Shown here piece by piece: positions 22,507-31,217 of a stretch of DNA of 50,790 nucleotides. The stretch is from assembly GCA_002398825.1 (NCBI GenBank), contig DHBS01000031.1:1-50790 (forward strand). Direction: 5' to 3'. The notes under the pieces are model-generated. The model was not told the DNA's origin and ran no database searches. It worked only from the letters and a program-made list of their open reading frames with translations. A program made the translations under genes and the position numbers. Each line of letters begins with the position of its first letter. Within the stretch, counting starts at the first letter, position 1. The DNA is from Syntrophomonas sp. UBA4922 (GTDB lineage Bacteria; Bacillota; Syntrophomonadia; Syntrophomonadales; Syntrophomonadaceae).

Positions 22507-23442
22507 ATGTTTGCGAATAGAGTAACCGCGCTGTTAGGGATTCAGTACCCTATCCTGCAGGGGGCTATGGCATGGATTGCCGGGGGGGGACTGGCGGGAG
22601 CTGTGTCCCAGGCCGGGGGCCTGGGAGTGATTGGGGCTGGCGACGCTGATCGAGCCTGGGTGGAAAAAGAAATCCGCAAGGTAAGAGAGGCTACCGATCG
22701 TCCCTTCGGGATAAATTTGATGATGACTTCGCCTCATATCGACGATGTAGTCGATTTAGTGATTTCTTCAGGGGTAAATGTCGTCACAACCGGAGGAGGA
22801 AATCCTGGGCGTTATATGGAAGCACTCAAAGGTGCCGGTATAAAAGTATTGCCGGTGGTGGCTTCGCTGGCTTTGGCCAAACGCCTGAGCCGCCTGGGTG
22901 CGGATGCCCTGGTTGTAGAAGGCATGGAATCAGGCGGGCATGTGGGGGAAATGACCACTATGTGCATTGTCCCTATGGTAGTTGATGCTGTGGATATTCC
23001 GGTCATTGCGGCCGGGGGAATAGCTGACGGCCGGGGATATATGGCTGCCATGGCTCTAGGCGCTGAAGGGGTTCAGATTGGAACCCGCTTTATCTGCGCT
23101 GCCGAATGTGACGTTCATGCCGCATATCAGCAAAAAGTGATACAAAGCCGGGACCGGGCCACTGTTGTATGCGGCGCCAAGACCGGTCATCCGGTCCGGG
23201 CTATACATAACCGGTTCACCCGCCAGTATTTGCAGGCCGAGGAATCAGGAGCCACCAAGGAATTCCTGCAAGAACTGGGACGGGGGCGCTATCCCGCCGC
23301 AGCCGTAAAGGGTGAAGTGGACGAAGGCAGTATTCTGGCGGGACAGATTTGCGGATTAATCAATCGTGTTCAACCGGCTGCCGAGATTATCAAAGACCTG
23401 GTTGAGGACGCCCGTAGGGTGCAGAAACGATTGGGGGAATAA
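22507..23442 (+). CDS. fabK: Enoyl-ACP reductase II
   Basis: A 311-residue FMN-dependent TIM-barrel enzyme that reduces the enoyl-ACP double bond, the last step of each elongation round; it replaces FabI. Motifs are YPILQGAMAWIAGG, GGLGVIGAG, GINLMMTSPH, VVEGMESGGHVGEM, IPVIAAGGIADGRG and GAEGVQIGTRFICAAEC. The C-terminal EESGATKEFLQELGRGRYPAAAVKG region is typical of true FabK. GGGGGAGGGG defines the ATG at 22507. The location between fabH and fabD supports the function strongly. fabD starts two bases after its stop codon. Confidence 0.95.
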   Translation: MFANRVTALLGIQYPILQGAMAWIAGGGLAGAVSQAGGLGVIGAGDADRAWVEKEIRKVREATDRPFGINLMMTSPHIDDVVDLVISSGVNVVTTGGGNPGRYMEALKGAGIKVLPVVASLALAKRLSRLGADALVVEGMESGGHVGEMTTMCIVPMVVDAVDIPVIAAGGIADGRGYMAAMALGAEGVQIGTRFICAAECDVHAAYQQKVIQSRDRATVVCGAKTGHPVRAIHNRFTRQYLQAEESGATKEFLQELGRGRYPAAAVKGEVDEGSILAGQICGLINRVQPAAEIIKDLVEDARRVQKRLGE

Positions 23443-23443
23443 C

Positions 23444-24367
23444 ATGGCAACCTTAGCATTTGTGTTTCCCGGTCAGGGCGCACAGCAGGTGGGGATGGGC
23501 AAAGACCTTTATGAAAATTTTGAGTCAGCCAGAATGGTATTTCAACAGGCTGACGCGGCGGCAGGTTATGATCTTGGCCGGCTTTGTTTTGAGGGGCCCC
23601 TCGATAAGCTGAATCAAACCGAATTTGCCCAACCTGCGCTTTTGGCCAGCAGTGTGGCTGCTGGTGAGGTGCTTAAAGAGCAGGGTATTGAAGCGGTAAT
23701 TATGGCCGGCTTGAGCCTGGGAGAATACTCCGCCCTGGTTTGTGCACAGGCTTTATCTTTACAAGAGGCCATACCCCTGGTGCAGCGCCGCGCCAGGTTG
23801 ATGCAGGCGGCGGTACCGGCGGGGGAAGGCGCCATGGCGGCGGTCCTGGGATTGGATGATCAGGCTGTGCAAACAGCCTGCGCAGCGGATCAAGGTATTG
23901 TGGCTATTGCCAATTACAACTGCCCGGGCCAGTATGTTATATCCGGCGGCAGTGAAGCGGTGCAAAGGGTATCGGTACGACTGAAAGAATCCGGGGGCAG
24001 AGTGATGCCCCTGGCAGTTAGTGTGCCGTCCCATAGCGAGTTGATGAAACCGGCTGCTGAGGAATTGCGGCCTTATTTAGAAGCTATAGACTGGATAGAA
24101 CCGATGGTGCCGGTAGTCAGCAATGTAAACGCTACCGCCAATCCAGCCTCGCGATTCGTGGATTTACTGGTTAGACAGCTTTATTCTCCGGTTAGATGGG
24201 AACAGAGTGTACGCTATATGATGAACCTGGCTGATTACTTCGTAGAAGTAGGTCCGGGCAGCACCCTGTCGGGATTGATCAAAAAGATCGATAAAAACCG
24301 GCTGCTGGGCCAGGTGAATGATGTGAAAAGCCTGGAAAAAGTAATAGAGAAGGTGAAGACCATATGA
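23444..24367 (+). CDS. fabD: Malonyl-CoA:ACP transacylase
   Basis: A 307-residue acyltransferase that loads malonate onto acyl carrier protein. FPGQGAQQVGMGKDLYE opens the protein; the nucleophile Ser91 is in GLSLGEYSAL (a Leu in place of the usual His of GHSLG, a variant I have seen in other Firmicutes); the catalytic His is in VPSHSELM, and a VEVGPGSTLSGLIKK motif closes it. GGGGGAA precedes the ATG. It starts just after fabK and overlaps fabG by four bases (ATGA), so translation of the two is probably coupled. Confidence 0.96.
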   Translation: MATLAFVFPGQGAQQVGMGKDLYENFESARMVFQQADAAAGYDLGRLCFEGPLDKLNQTEFAQPALLASSVAAGEVLKEQGIEAVIMAGLSLGEYSALVCAQALSLQEAIPLVQRRARLMQAAVPAGEGAMAAVLGLDDQAVQTACAADQGIVAIANYNCPGQYVISGGSEAVQRVSVRLKESGGRVMPLAVSVPSHSELMKPAAEELRPYLEAIDWIEPMVPVVSNVNATANPASRFVDLLVRQLYSPVRWEQSVRYMMNLADYFVEVGPGSTLSGLIKKIDKNRLLGQVNDVKSLEKVIEKVKTI

Positions 24368-25137
24368 GTTCTAGAGTTGCACTGATAACCGGCAGTTCCC
24401 GGGGTATAGGCAAAGCGATCGCCCTGGCCCTGGCTGCAGACGGCTGCCAGATCGCGGTTAATTATTATGAAAGCGGCCAGGCGGATGCTGAAGTCAATGC
24501 CTCCAATCTCCGGGATGCCGAGGCGGTCGCCGGGGAGATTGAAGCCCTGGGCAGCAAGGCGGTAGTATTGGGCGCTGATGTCTCGTCTTCGCAGTCGGCC
24601 CAAGAACTGGTCGATCAGACTGTCAAAGTCCTGGGGCAGATCGATATTCTGGTCAACAACGCGGGAATCAATAGAGACAACCTGCTGCTGCGCATCAGTG
24701 ATGAAGAATGGGATCAGGTGCTGAAAACCAATTTAAATGCAGCCTTTTATTGCAGCCGGGCTGCGGTTAAACATATGGTTAGAAAGCGCTACGGCAGAAT
24801 CGTGAGCATATCTTCGGTAGTGGGCGTCGGCGGCAATGCCGGGCAGGCCCACTATGCGGCTTCAAAATCGGGACTCCTTGGGTTCACCTATTCGTTGGCC
24901 AAAGAATATGGCCGGCGCGGTATAACTGCCAATGTGGTGGCGCCAGGCTATATTCAGAGCGATATGACCGCCCGGCTGAACGCTGAACAGACTGCCCGGA
25001 TAGCGGATAATATTGTTCTGGGGCGGCTGGGAACCCCGGAGGATGTTGCAGGAGTGGTAGCTTTTCTGGTATCATCCAGAGCAGATTATCTTACCGGGCA
25101 GCTGCTCCGGGTCGACGGCGGTCTGGGAGGCCTATAA
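24364..25137 (+). CDS. fabG: 3-oxoacyl-ACP reductase
   Basis: A 257-residue short-chain dehydrogenase that reduces 3-oxoacyl-ACP with NADPH. The cofactor motif is TGSSRGIGKAIA (residues 7-18), then NNAG near 97-100, with the catalytic Ser in SISSVVG and the Tyr-Lys pair in YAASKSG; the C-terminus DYLTGQLLRVDGG is standard. It is about ten residues longer than usual because of an insertion after NYYES (about 38-53), between the second strand and third helix, close to the NADPH ribose-phosphate pocket. The start overlaps the fabD stop. Confidence 0.95.
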   Translation: MSSRVALITGSSRGIGKAIALALAADGCQIAVNYYESGQADAEVNASNLRDAEAVAGEIEALGSKAVVLGADVSSSQSAQELVDQTVKVLGQIDILVNNAGINRDNLLLRISDEEWDQVLKTNLNAAFYCSRAAVKHMVRKRYGRIVSISSVVGVGGNAGQAHYAASKSGLLGFTYSLAKEYGRRGITANVVAPGYIQSDMTARLNAEQTARIADNIVLGRLGTPEDVAGVVAFLVSSRADYLTGQLLRVDGGLGGL

Positions 25138-25209
25138 AATTAAATTGAATTCAAATTGGTTCGTGGTCTCGAACCATTCAGTCTGTTCAATAAAAGGAGG
25201 ATGTAAGCC

Positions 25210-25440
25210 ATGTCAGTTTTTGAAGAACTCAAGAAGATTATTGTTGAAATCAAGGATATCCCGGAGGAGCAGATTACTCTGGAATCCAGCTTTGCGGACG
25301 ATCTGGAGGCAGACTCGCTGGACATCGTAGAAATGCTAATGCTCTTGGAAGAGAAGTTTGACATTCAGATTCCGGAAGACGCCGCGGAAAAGATGAAAAC
25401 CGTACAGGATGTGGTCGAGTACGTTGAGGCTAAATTGTAG
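25210..25440 (+). CDS. acpP: Acyl carrier protein
   Basis: A 76-residue acidic four-helix carrier. The phosphopantetheine attachment serine is Ser36 in the invariant D-S-L-D motif, with LEADSLDIVEMLMLLEEKF around it, and the C-terminal VQDVVEYVEAKL is standard. AGGAGG ends eight bases before the ATG. It lies 72 bases after fabG, the largest gap in the operon, which is common before acpP because it must be made in excess; no separate promoter is evident. Confidence 0.98.
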   Translation: MSVFEELKKIIVEIKDIPEEQITLESSFADDLEADSLDIVEMLMLLEEKFDIQIPEDAAEKMKTVQDVVEYVEAKL

Positions 25441-25467
25441 CAGATAGTTAAGAATAGGGGTGATGGG

Positions 25468-26706
25468 ATGCCGGAACGCAGGGTAGTAATAACCGGTTTG
25501 GGGGTGGTGTCGCCGGTCGGTCTTGATAAGGATGAATTCTGGAGCAACCTCCTGGCTGGGAAAAGTGGCATTGGCCTGATCGATCGCTTTGACGTCAGCC
25601 AGTTCCCCACCAGGATAGCTGCGCAGGTGCGGAACTTTGACGTGCAAAAATATATCCCCCGTAAAGATGCCCGGCGTATGGATTTGTTTGTGCAATACGC
25701 TTGTGCTGCCGCCAAACAGGCAGTCCTTGATGCGGCGCTAGATTTTTCAATCGTTGACCGGCAACGGGTAGGTGTATGGGTAGGGTCAGGAATAGGCGGC
25801 ATCGAAACCCTGGAACAACAACATAACGTTTTGCTTAAACGGGGTGTAGCCGGTGTCAATCCCTTTTTTATTCCCATGATGATAGCTAACATGGCTTCTG
25901 GACAGGTATCTATTTTGTTCGGTGTGCACGGACCCAATGGGTGCACTGTTACTGCGTGTGCTTCTGGAACTAATTCCATCGGTGAGGCTCTGGGATTTAT
26001 CCGCCGGGGCGAAGCCGAGGTGATGATTGCCGGCGGAGCGGAAGCAGCTGTTACGCCTATATCCATTGCAGGCTTCTGTGCCGCCAAGGCCTTATCGACC
26101 CGAAATGATGAGCCTGACAAGGCCTGCCGTCCTTTTGATGCAGAGCGGGGCGGTTTTGTAATGGGGGAAGGCTCGGGGATCGTTATCCTGGAGGAGATGG
26201 AGCATGCTAAACAACGCGGCGCCCATATTTATGCTGAATTGATAGGTTATGGAGCCAGCGGGGACGCGGTTCACGTAGTACAGCCCGATCCGGACGGGAA
26301 AGGCGCAGCCCTGGCCTTTAAGAATGCCTTGACTGACGCCGGTATAGAGCCGGAGCAAGTAGATTACATCAACGCCCATGGAACCGGAACTGATTTAAAT
26401 GATCAGATGGAGACCAAGGCCATCAAGGCGATTTTCGGCCAGCATGCCTACAACCTCAGTGTCAGTTCCATAAAAGCTGCTACCGGCCATATGCTTGGAG
26501 CGGCCGGTGCGGTGGAGCTAATCGCCACGGTGTTGTCATTGCAGAATAATATCATACCGCCGACCTTAAACCTGGAAAATCCTGATCCTGACTGTGATCT
26601 GGACTATACCCCTCTGGTGGCCAGATCCAAACCGCTGTCGGTGGCTCTGTCTGATTCACTGGGCTTCGGGGGCCACAACGCAGCTCTGTTAGTGAGAAAG
26701 GTATAG
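25468..26706 (+). CDS. fabF: Beta-ketoacyl-ACP synthase II
   Basis: A 412-residue elongating condensing enzyme that joins malonyl-ACP to a growing acyl chain. The nucleophile Cys164 is in TACASGTNSIGEA; the two catalytic His are in NAHGTGTDLND and KAATGHMLGAAGAVE; the C-terminal NSLGFGGHN-type loop appears as DSLGFGGHNAAL. Length is normal. AGGGGTGATGGG precedes the ATG, which follows acpP by 27 bases. fabZ starts four bases after its stop codon. Confidence 0.97.
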   Translation: MPERRVVITGLGVVSPVGLDKDEFWSNLLAGKSGIGLIDRFDVSQFPTRIAAQVRNFDVQKYIPRKDARRMDLFVQYACAAAKQAVLDAALDFSIVDRQRVGVWVGSGIGGIETLEQQHNVLLKRGVAGVNPFFIPMMIANMASGQVSILFGVHGPNGCTVTACASGTNSIGEALGFIRRGEAEVMIAGGAEAAVTPISIAGFCAAKALSTRNDEPDKACRPFDAERGGFVMGEGSGIVILEEMEHAKQRGAHIYAELIGYGASGDAVHVVQPDPDGKGAALAFKNALTDAGIEPEQVDYINAHGTGTDLNDQMETKAIKAIFGQHAYNLSVSSIKAATGHMLGAAGAVELIATVLSLQNNIIPPTLNLENPDPDCDLDYTPLVARSKPLSVALSDSLGFGGHNAALLVRKV

Positions 26707-26710
26707 CTTT

Positions 26711-27154
26711 ATGACCGTGAATATTAATGTGGATGAAATTATGAAAATTATTCCCCACCGCCATCCCTTTTTGATGGTGGATCGCCTGATAGAACTGTCC
26801 CCCGGGGAAAAAGCGGTGGGCATTAAGAACCTGACCATCAATGAACAGTTTTTTGCCGGCCATTTTCCCGGCAAACCAGTTATGCCCGGGGTTCTGATGA
26901 TCGAAGCCATGGCCCAGGTGGGGGCTTGCGCCCTGTTGTCTCAGCCGGAATACCAAGGCCAGATCGCTATGTTTGCCGGGGTGGACCGCATCCGTTTCAA
27001 ACGCTCCGCCCTCCCCGGAGAGACCTTGTTGATCAGCACTGAACTCACCGCTATCAAGGGAAGCATTGGCAAGGGCAAAGGAAAGATAACTATTGATGGG
27101 GAGACAGTCTGCAGTGGGGAGTTTATGTTTGCGCTGGTGAAGGACCAGGAGTGA
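26711..27154 (+). CDS. fabZ: 3-hydroxyacyl-ACP dehydratase
   Basis: A 147-residue hot-dog fold enzyme that dehydrates 3-hydroxyacyl-ACP. IIPHRHPFLMVDR opens the domain; the catalytic His51 is in AGHFPGKPVMPGVLMIEAMAQ, which also supplies the catalytic Glu about 14 residues later. A weak GAAAGG site lies within the end of fabF, so translation may be coupled. Length and motifs are complete. The next gene, accD, follows by 13 bases. Confidence 0.97.
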   Translation: MTVNINVDEIMKIIPHRHPFLMVDRLIELSPGEKAVGIKNLTINEQFFAGHFPGKPVMPGVLMIEAMAQVGACALLSQPEYQGQIAMFAGVDRIRFKRSALPGETLLISTELTAIKGSIGKGKGKITIDGETVCSGEFMFALVKDQE

Positions 27155-27167
27155 ACCGGAGGAGTAT

Positions 27168-28022
27168 ATGTTAAAACGTTCATTTGGAAAAACCAAATAT
27201 ATACCTGTTCCTCAGGATGCCTTGCCGTACAGACCGGCAAAGCCGGGGCAGGCAGTCTGCCCGCAGTGCACTTCCGGTATATCTGAGGAGGAGATGCAGG
27301 AAAATTTCAAGGTCTGCCCGTTTTGCCGGCACCATTTTCCTATGAATGCTCATGAACGATTAAGCTGGATTGCGGAAGCCGGCAGTTTTGAGGAATGGGA
27401 TACCGGCCTCAGTTCTTACAACCCCTTGGAATTCCCGGGATATGATGAAAAATTAGCTGACGCCCGGGAAAAGACCGGCCTTCAAGAGGCCATTATCACC
27501 GGGGTGGCCAGGGTGCAGGGATACCAGGTGGTTCTGGGAATAATGGACTCGCGTTTTCTGATGGGAAGCATGGGATCAGTAGTAGGGGAGAAAATCAGCC
27601 GGGCTATTGAAAAGGCCATGGAGCTGGGCTGCCCGTTCATTACCTTTGCGGTGGCCGGCGGTGCTCGCATGCAAGAAGGCATGCTTTCCTTGATGCAGAT
27701 GGCTAAAACCAGCGCGGCTCTGGAAAGGTTCCACAAGCGGGGACTGCTCTATATCTCGGTAATGACCCACCCCACAGTCGGGGGAGTGCCAGCCAGTTTT
27801 GCAGGTCTGGGCGACATCATCATCGGTGAGCCCGGTGCTTTAATCGGGTTTACCGGACCGCGTGTGATTGAGCAGACCTTGGGGCAGCGTCTGCCGGAAA
27901 GGTTTCAGCGCGCCGAATTCCAACTGGAACACGGCATGCTCGATCTGGTAGTGGATCGAGCGGAATTGCCCGCTGTGATCGGGCAGATCCTAAGGCTTCA
28001 CCTGGGAGGTAACCATGGTTAA
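27168..28022 (+). CDS. accD: Acetyl-CoA carboxylase carboxyltransferase, beta subunit
   Basis: A 284-residue crotonase-fold subunit that, with AccA, transfers carboxyl from biotin to acetyl-CoA to make malonyl-CoA. The N-terminal zinc ribbon has C31xxC34 and C50xxC53. Family motifs include MGSMGSVVGEKISRA, PFITFAVAGGARMQEGMLSLMQMAKT and PTVGGVPASFAGLGDI. A GGAGG site precedes the ATG. The last eight bases overlap accA, which suggests coupled synthesis of the two subunits. Confidence 0.97.
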   Translation: MLKRSFGKTKYIPVPQDALPYRPAKPGQAVCPQCTSGISEEEMQENFKVCPFCRHHFPMNAHERLSWIAEAGSFEEWDTGLSSYNPLEFPGYDEKLADAREKTGLQEAIITGVARVQGYQVVLGIMDSRFLMGSMGSVVGEKISRAIEKAMELGCPFITFAVAGGARMQEGMLSLMQMAKTSAALERFHKRGLLYISVMTHPTVGGVPASFAGLGDIIIGEPGALIGFTGPRVIEQTLGQRLPERFQRAEFQLEHGMLDLVVDRAELPAVIGQILRLHLGGNHG

Positions 28023-28971
28023 AAGACAGTTTGATTATGAAGACAAATATGAGAATATTCAGGATAAAATCAAGGAACTGGTGGAATTATCGGGCAGTTT
28101 GGACTTCGATTTAAGCGGTGAGATCAAGGTATTGGAAAGTAAATTACAAGCCATCCGGGATCAAAAATACCAGAACCTCACTCCCTGGGAAAAAATACTT
28201 CTGGCCCGTAATCCAGAGAGGCCCACTACCATACAGTATCTTGACAATATTTGTGATGAGTGGATTGAACTGCACGGCGATCGGCTCTATGGGGACGATC
28301 ATGCTGTCGTAGGCGGAATCGGCGCCTTTAACGGCATGCCGGTGACGGTGATTGGCCATCAGCGCGGTAAGGACACCAATGAAAATATCAAACGCAATTT
28401 CGGTATGCCACATCCGGAGGGATACCGTAAAGTACATCGTTTGCTGGTGCAGGCTGAAAAATTCGGGCGGCCGATATTAACCTTCATCGATACTCAGGGG
28501 GCTTATCCAGGCGCCGGTGCTGAAGAACGCGGTCAGCCTGTGGCTATTGCTCAGGATCTCATGTTATTATCCGGGCTGAGTGTACCGATTATATCAACGG
28601 TTATAGGCGAAGGCGGCAGCGGCGGGGCACTGGCTCTAGGGGTGTGTGACCGCCTGATCATGCTTTCCAACTCGGTTTTTTCAGTAGCTTCAGCTGAAAC
28701 TTGCGCTTCTATTCTGGCCAAAGATGCTAATCAGGCCGAGGGAATGGCCGGTGCCTTGAGATTGACCGCTTTCGACCTGAAAGATCTCGACATCGTTGAC
28801 GAAATTGTGCCTGAACCCATTGGCGGAGCCCACACCGATCCTCAAGAAACCATAGCCAGGGTTAAAGAAGCCATAGCCAGAAATCTCTATGAGGTGATGG
28901 AAAAGGGCGGTAATCTTCCTGAACAGCGCTATCAGCGGCTGCGCTCCATCGGGCGCTATAACATTAAATAG
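28015..28971 (+). CDS. accA: Acetyl-CoA carboxylase carboxyltransferase, alpha subunit
   Basis: A 318-residue subunit partner of AccD. The coiled N-terminus (about 10-45) leads to LTPWEKILLARNPERPTT, then GHQRGKDTNENIKRNFGMPHPEGYRKVHRL, TFIDTQGAYPGAGAEERGQ and IGEGGSGGALALGVCD, all hallmarks of AccA. GGAGG lies within accD just before the ATG. It is the last gene of the operon; the biotin carrier (accB) and biotin carboxylase (accC) are not in the window. Confidence 0.97.
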   Translation: MVKRQFDYEDKYENIQDKIKELVELSGSLDFDLSGEIKVLESKLQAIRDQKYQNLTPWEKILLARNPERPTTIQYLDNICDEWIELHGDRLYGDDHAVVGGIGAFNGMPVTVIGHQRGKDTNENIKRNFGMPHPEGYRKVHRLLVQAEKFGRPILTFIDTQGAYPGAGAEERGQPVAIAQDLMLLSGLSVPIISTVIGEGGSGGALALGVCDRLIMLSNSVFSVASAETCASILAKDANQAEGMAGALRLTAFDLKDLDIVDEIVPEPIGGAHTDPQETIARVKEAIARNLYEVMEKGGNLPEQRYQRLRSIGRYNIK

Positions 28972-28975
28972 CACA

Positions 28976-29042
28976 TACAGGGGCACGTGGGGACGGTTCT
29001 TTTGCCTGCCGGGGCAGGCAAAAGAACCGTCCCCATGCCTGT
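28976..29042. repeat. REP-like extended palindrome
   Basis: A perfect 22-bp inverted repeat, 28989-29010 with 29013-29034 (GGGGACGGTTCTTTTG at the outer end), separated by two bases, plus an outer ACAGG/CCTGT pair (28976-28980 with 29038-29042). No T-run follows. This motif is one I recognise as recurring between genes in many clostridial and other anaerobe genomes, so it is probably a dispersed REP/BIME-like element; it may also act as an mRNA 3' end for the fab/acc operon. Only one copy is in the window. Confidence 0.8.
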
Positions 29043-29179
29043 TTGACTCAAAAAAGACTCGAGGAAAAGATCCCCGTGTGTCATATAGGGGCCGGGCTTG
29101 GGTGATACTAGAAAAGAAAAGGTTTATAATGGATAACATAACCATGAACGCAAAAATTACCGCGATAAGGAGGATGGCA

Positions 29180-30979
29180 GTGAACCATAGCCCGAAAAGA
29201 GATGAAATAGAGGCTCGCTTCAAATGGAACCTTCAAGACATCTATAATGATGATGCCGCCTGGGAAAATGATTATGAGCAGATGAAAACCATGCTGCTCA
29301 AAGCTGCGCAGTTACAGGGGACTCTGGGGCAATCGGGCCCGCAGCTTTTGAGCGCTCTTCAGCAGATAGAATCGATCGACCGCCGGGGAGAGAAATTGGT
29401 GGTTTACGCCAAGATGCGCCGTGATGAGAATAATGCCGATAATCGTTATCAAGCCCTGTATGATCGTGCGGAAACCCTGATGATCGAAGCCGGCAGCACT
29501 ATGTCTTTCGTAACCCCTGAATTGACTGAAATTTCGCAAGAAATCCTGAACCAATTCATGGAAGAATGCGAAGACTTGAAGCTATACCGGCATATGTTTG
29601 ATGAGATTTTCCGGCAAAAGGAGCATGTGCTCTCCCAGCCCGAGGAAAAGATCCTGGCCCAAAGCGCCGATCTGTCCCTGGCAGCCGGCAACATATTTAC
29701 AATGCTTAACAACGCGGATATCAAATTTGGAATGATCCGGGATGAAAACGGTCAGGAAGTGGAACTCACCAAAGGGCGCTATGGCCGGTTCATGGAAAGC
29801 CATGACCGCCGGGTGCGCGAAGAGGCCTTTCACGCTCTTTACAGCGCTTACGGAAAGCTGGAAAACACCCTGGCTTCATCTCTGTCAGCCAGTGTCAAAA
29901 AAGACGTCTTCTATGCCCGGGTCCGCAAATACCCCTCAGCCCTGCATGCCTCTCTCCAACAGGACAATGTTGAAGTTGAGGTCTATGATCGCCTGATTGA
30001 GTCGGTACACAGTTATATGAACGATATGTACCGCTATTTGAAACTGCGCCGGCAGATTCTAAACCTGGATGAACTGCACATGTACGATATTTATGTTCCT
30101 CTGGTGAAGGAATACCAGGCGGAAGTCCCCTATGATAAAGCCCGGGAGCAGGTTTTAGAAGCCCTACAGCCACTGGGTGAGGAATACCTCAGTATTTTAA
30201 AAAGCGGTTTTACCAGGGGATGGATAGATGTTTATGAAAACCAGGGCAAAACCAGCGGCGCTTATTCCTGGGGATGCTACGATACCCATCCCTATGTCCT
30301 GCTGAATTATGATAACAAATTAGACGATGTTTTCACCCTGGCTCATGAGATGGGACATGCCCTGCACAGTTTTTACTCCAACCGCCATCAGCCCTATGTA
30401 TACAGTCAGTACACCATTTTCCTGGCCGAGGTGGCTTCGACCGTCAATGAATCGCTGTTGATCGACTATCTGCTCAAACGCAGCAACAGCCGTGAGGAGC
30501 GCATTTATCTGATAAACCATTATCTGGAGCAGTTCCGCGGCACCGTATACCGCCAGACCATGTTCGCTGAATACGAAAAGATCATCCATGAAATGGTTGA
30601 ACAGGGCAAGCCCCTGACCACCGAGGCATTGAAAAGCAGCTATCTGGATCTCAACCGGCTCTACTACGGCCCCGACGTGGTGATGGATGAAGACATCAAA
30701 ATGGAGTGGGCTCGAATTCCTCATTTTTATTCAGCCTTTTATGTGTACAAATATGCCACCGGCTTTTCCGCCGCCACCGCCATCAAGGAACAGATCCAGA
30801 ATGAAGGGGAGGCCGCTGTCAAACGCTATTTGGAGTTTCTCAAGTCGGGTTCATCAGATTATCCGGTAGAGCTGCTTAAAAAGGCCGGGGTGGATATGAC
30901 TTCGCCCAAGCCGGTTCAATCCGCGTTGGATTATTTTGGCCGCCTGGTGTCCGAACTCGAAACGGCAGTCTCCGGCTGA
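29180..30979 (+). CDS. pepF: Oligoendopeptidase F (M3 metallopeptidase)
   Basis: A cytosolic zinc peptidase of about 599 residues that cuts short peptides. The zinc site is H389-EMGH (LAHEMGHALHSF) with the distal Glu near AEVASTVNESLL; the N-terminal helical M3 part (FKWNLQDIYNDD, then VVYAKMRRDENNAD) and the C-terminal PHFYSAFYVYKYATGFSAA are typical of the clostridial PepF type. AAGGAGG at 29167-29173 fits GTG at 29180; an in-frame ATG at 29129 has a weaker site and lies next to a TATAAT at 29125-29130. It ends in a hairpin terminator, and appears monocistronic. Confidence 0.93.
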   Translation: MNHSPKRDEIEARFKWNLQDIYNDDAAWENDYEQMKTMLLKAAQLQGTLGQSGPQLLSALQQIESIDRRGEKLVVYAKMRRDENNADNRYQALYDRAETLMIEAGSTMSFVTPELTEISQEILNQFMEECEDLKLYRHMFDEIFRQKEHVLSQPEEKILAQSADLSLAAGNIFTMLNNADIKFGMIRDENGQEVELTKGRYGRFMESHDRRVREEAFHALYSAYGKLENTLASSLSASVKKDVFYARVRKYPSALHASLQQDNVEVEVYDRLIESVHSYMNDMYRYLKLRRQILNLDELHMYDIYVPLVKEYQAEVPYDKAREQVLEALQPLGEEYLSILKSGFTRGWIDVYENQGKTSGAYSWGCYDTHPYVLLNYDNKLDDVFTLAHEMGHALHSFYSNRHQPYVYSQYTIFLAEVASTVNESLLIDYLLKRSNSREERIYLINHYLEQFRGTVYRQTMFAEYEKIIHEMVEQGKPLTTEALKSSYLDLNRLYYGPDVVMDEDIKMEWARIPHFYSAFYVYKYATGFSAATAIKEQIQNEGEAAVKRYLEFLKSGSSDYPVELLKKAGVDMTSPKPVQSALDYFGRLVSELETAVSG

Positions 30980-30992
30980 TCCCAATCGTTTG

Positions 30993-31040
30993 AGACCGCC
31001 AAATCCAGGTAATAAATGATCCCGGGCGGTCTTATTTTAT
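30993..31040 (+). terminator. Terminator of pepF
   Basis: AGACCGCC (30993-31000) pairs with GGCGGTCT (31025-31032) and is followed by TATTTTATT. The loop is long (24 bases). Confidence 0.65.
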
Positions 31041-31217
31041 TGCCTGGACTGGCGGTAAAAAGGCAAGCCGCTATCAAAAAATATAGGTTATGCGGAATAC
31101 TCTCCCAAACCGGCTCCGGCCGGTTTTGTCTTGCAAATACTTTCATATTCGGCTTATTAAATGCACATAATGATTGCAGGATGCCAACTTTTAGTGCACG
31201 GTAAGGAGGAACATGTC

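Noticed and set aside
23714..23716. FabD active-site motif GLSLG instead of GHSLG as a defect
   Set aside because: The nucleophile Ser and catalytic His are present, and the variant occurs in other Firmicutes FabD proteins I recall.
28989..29034. Palindrome after accA as a rho-independent terminator
   Set aside because: No U-run follows; the long perfect stem fits a dispersed REP-like element better.
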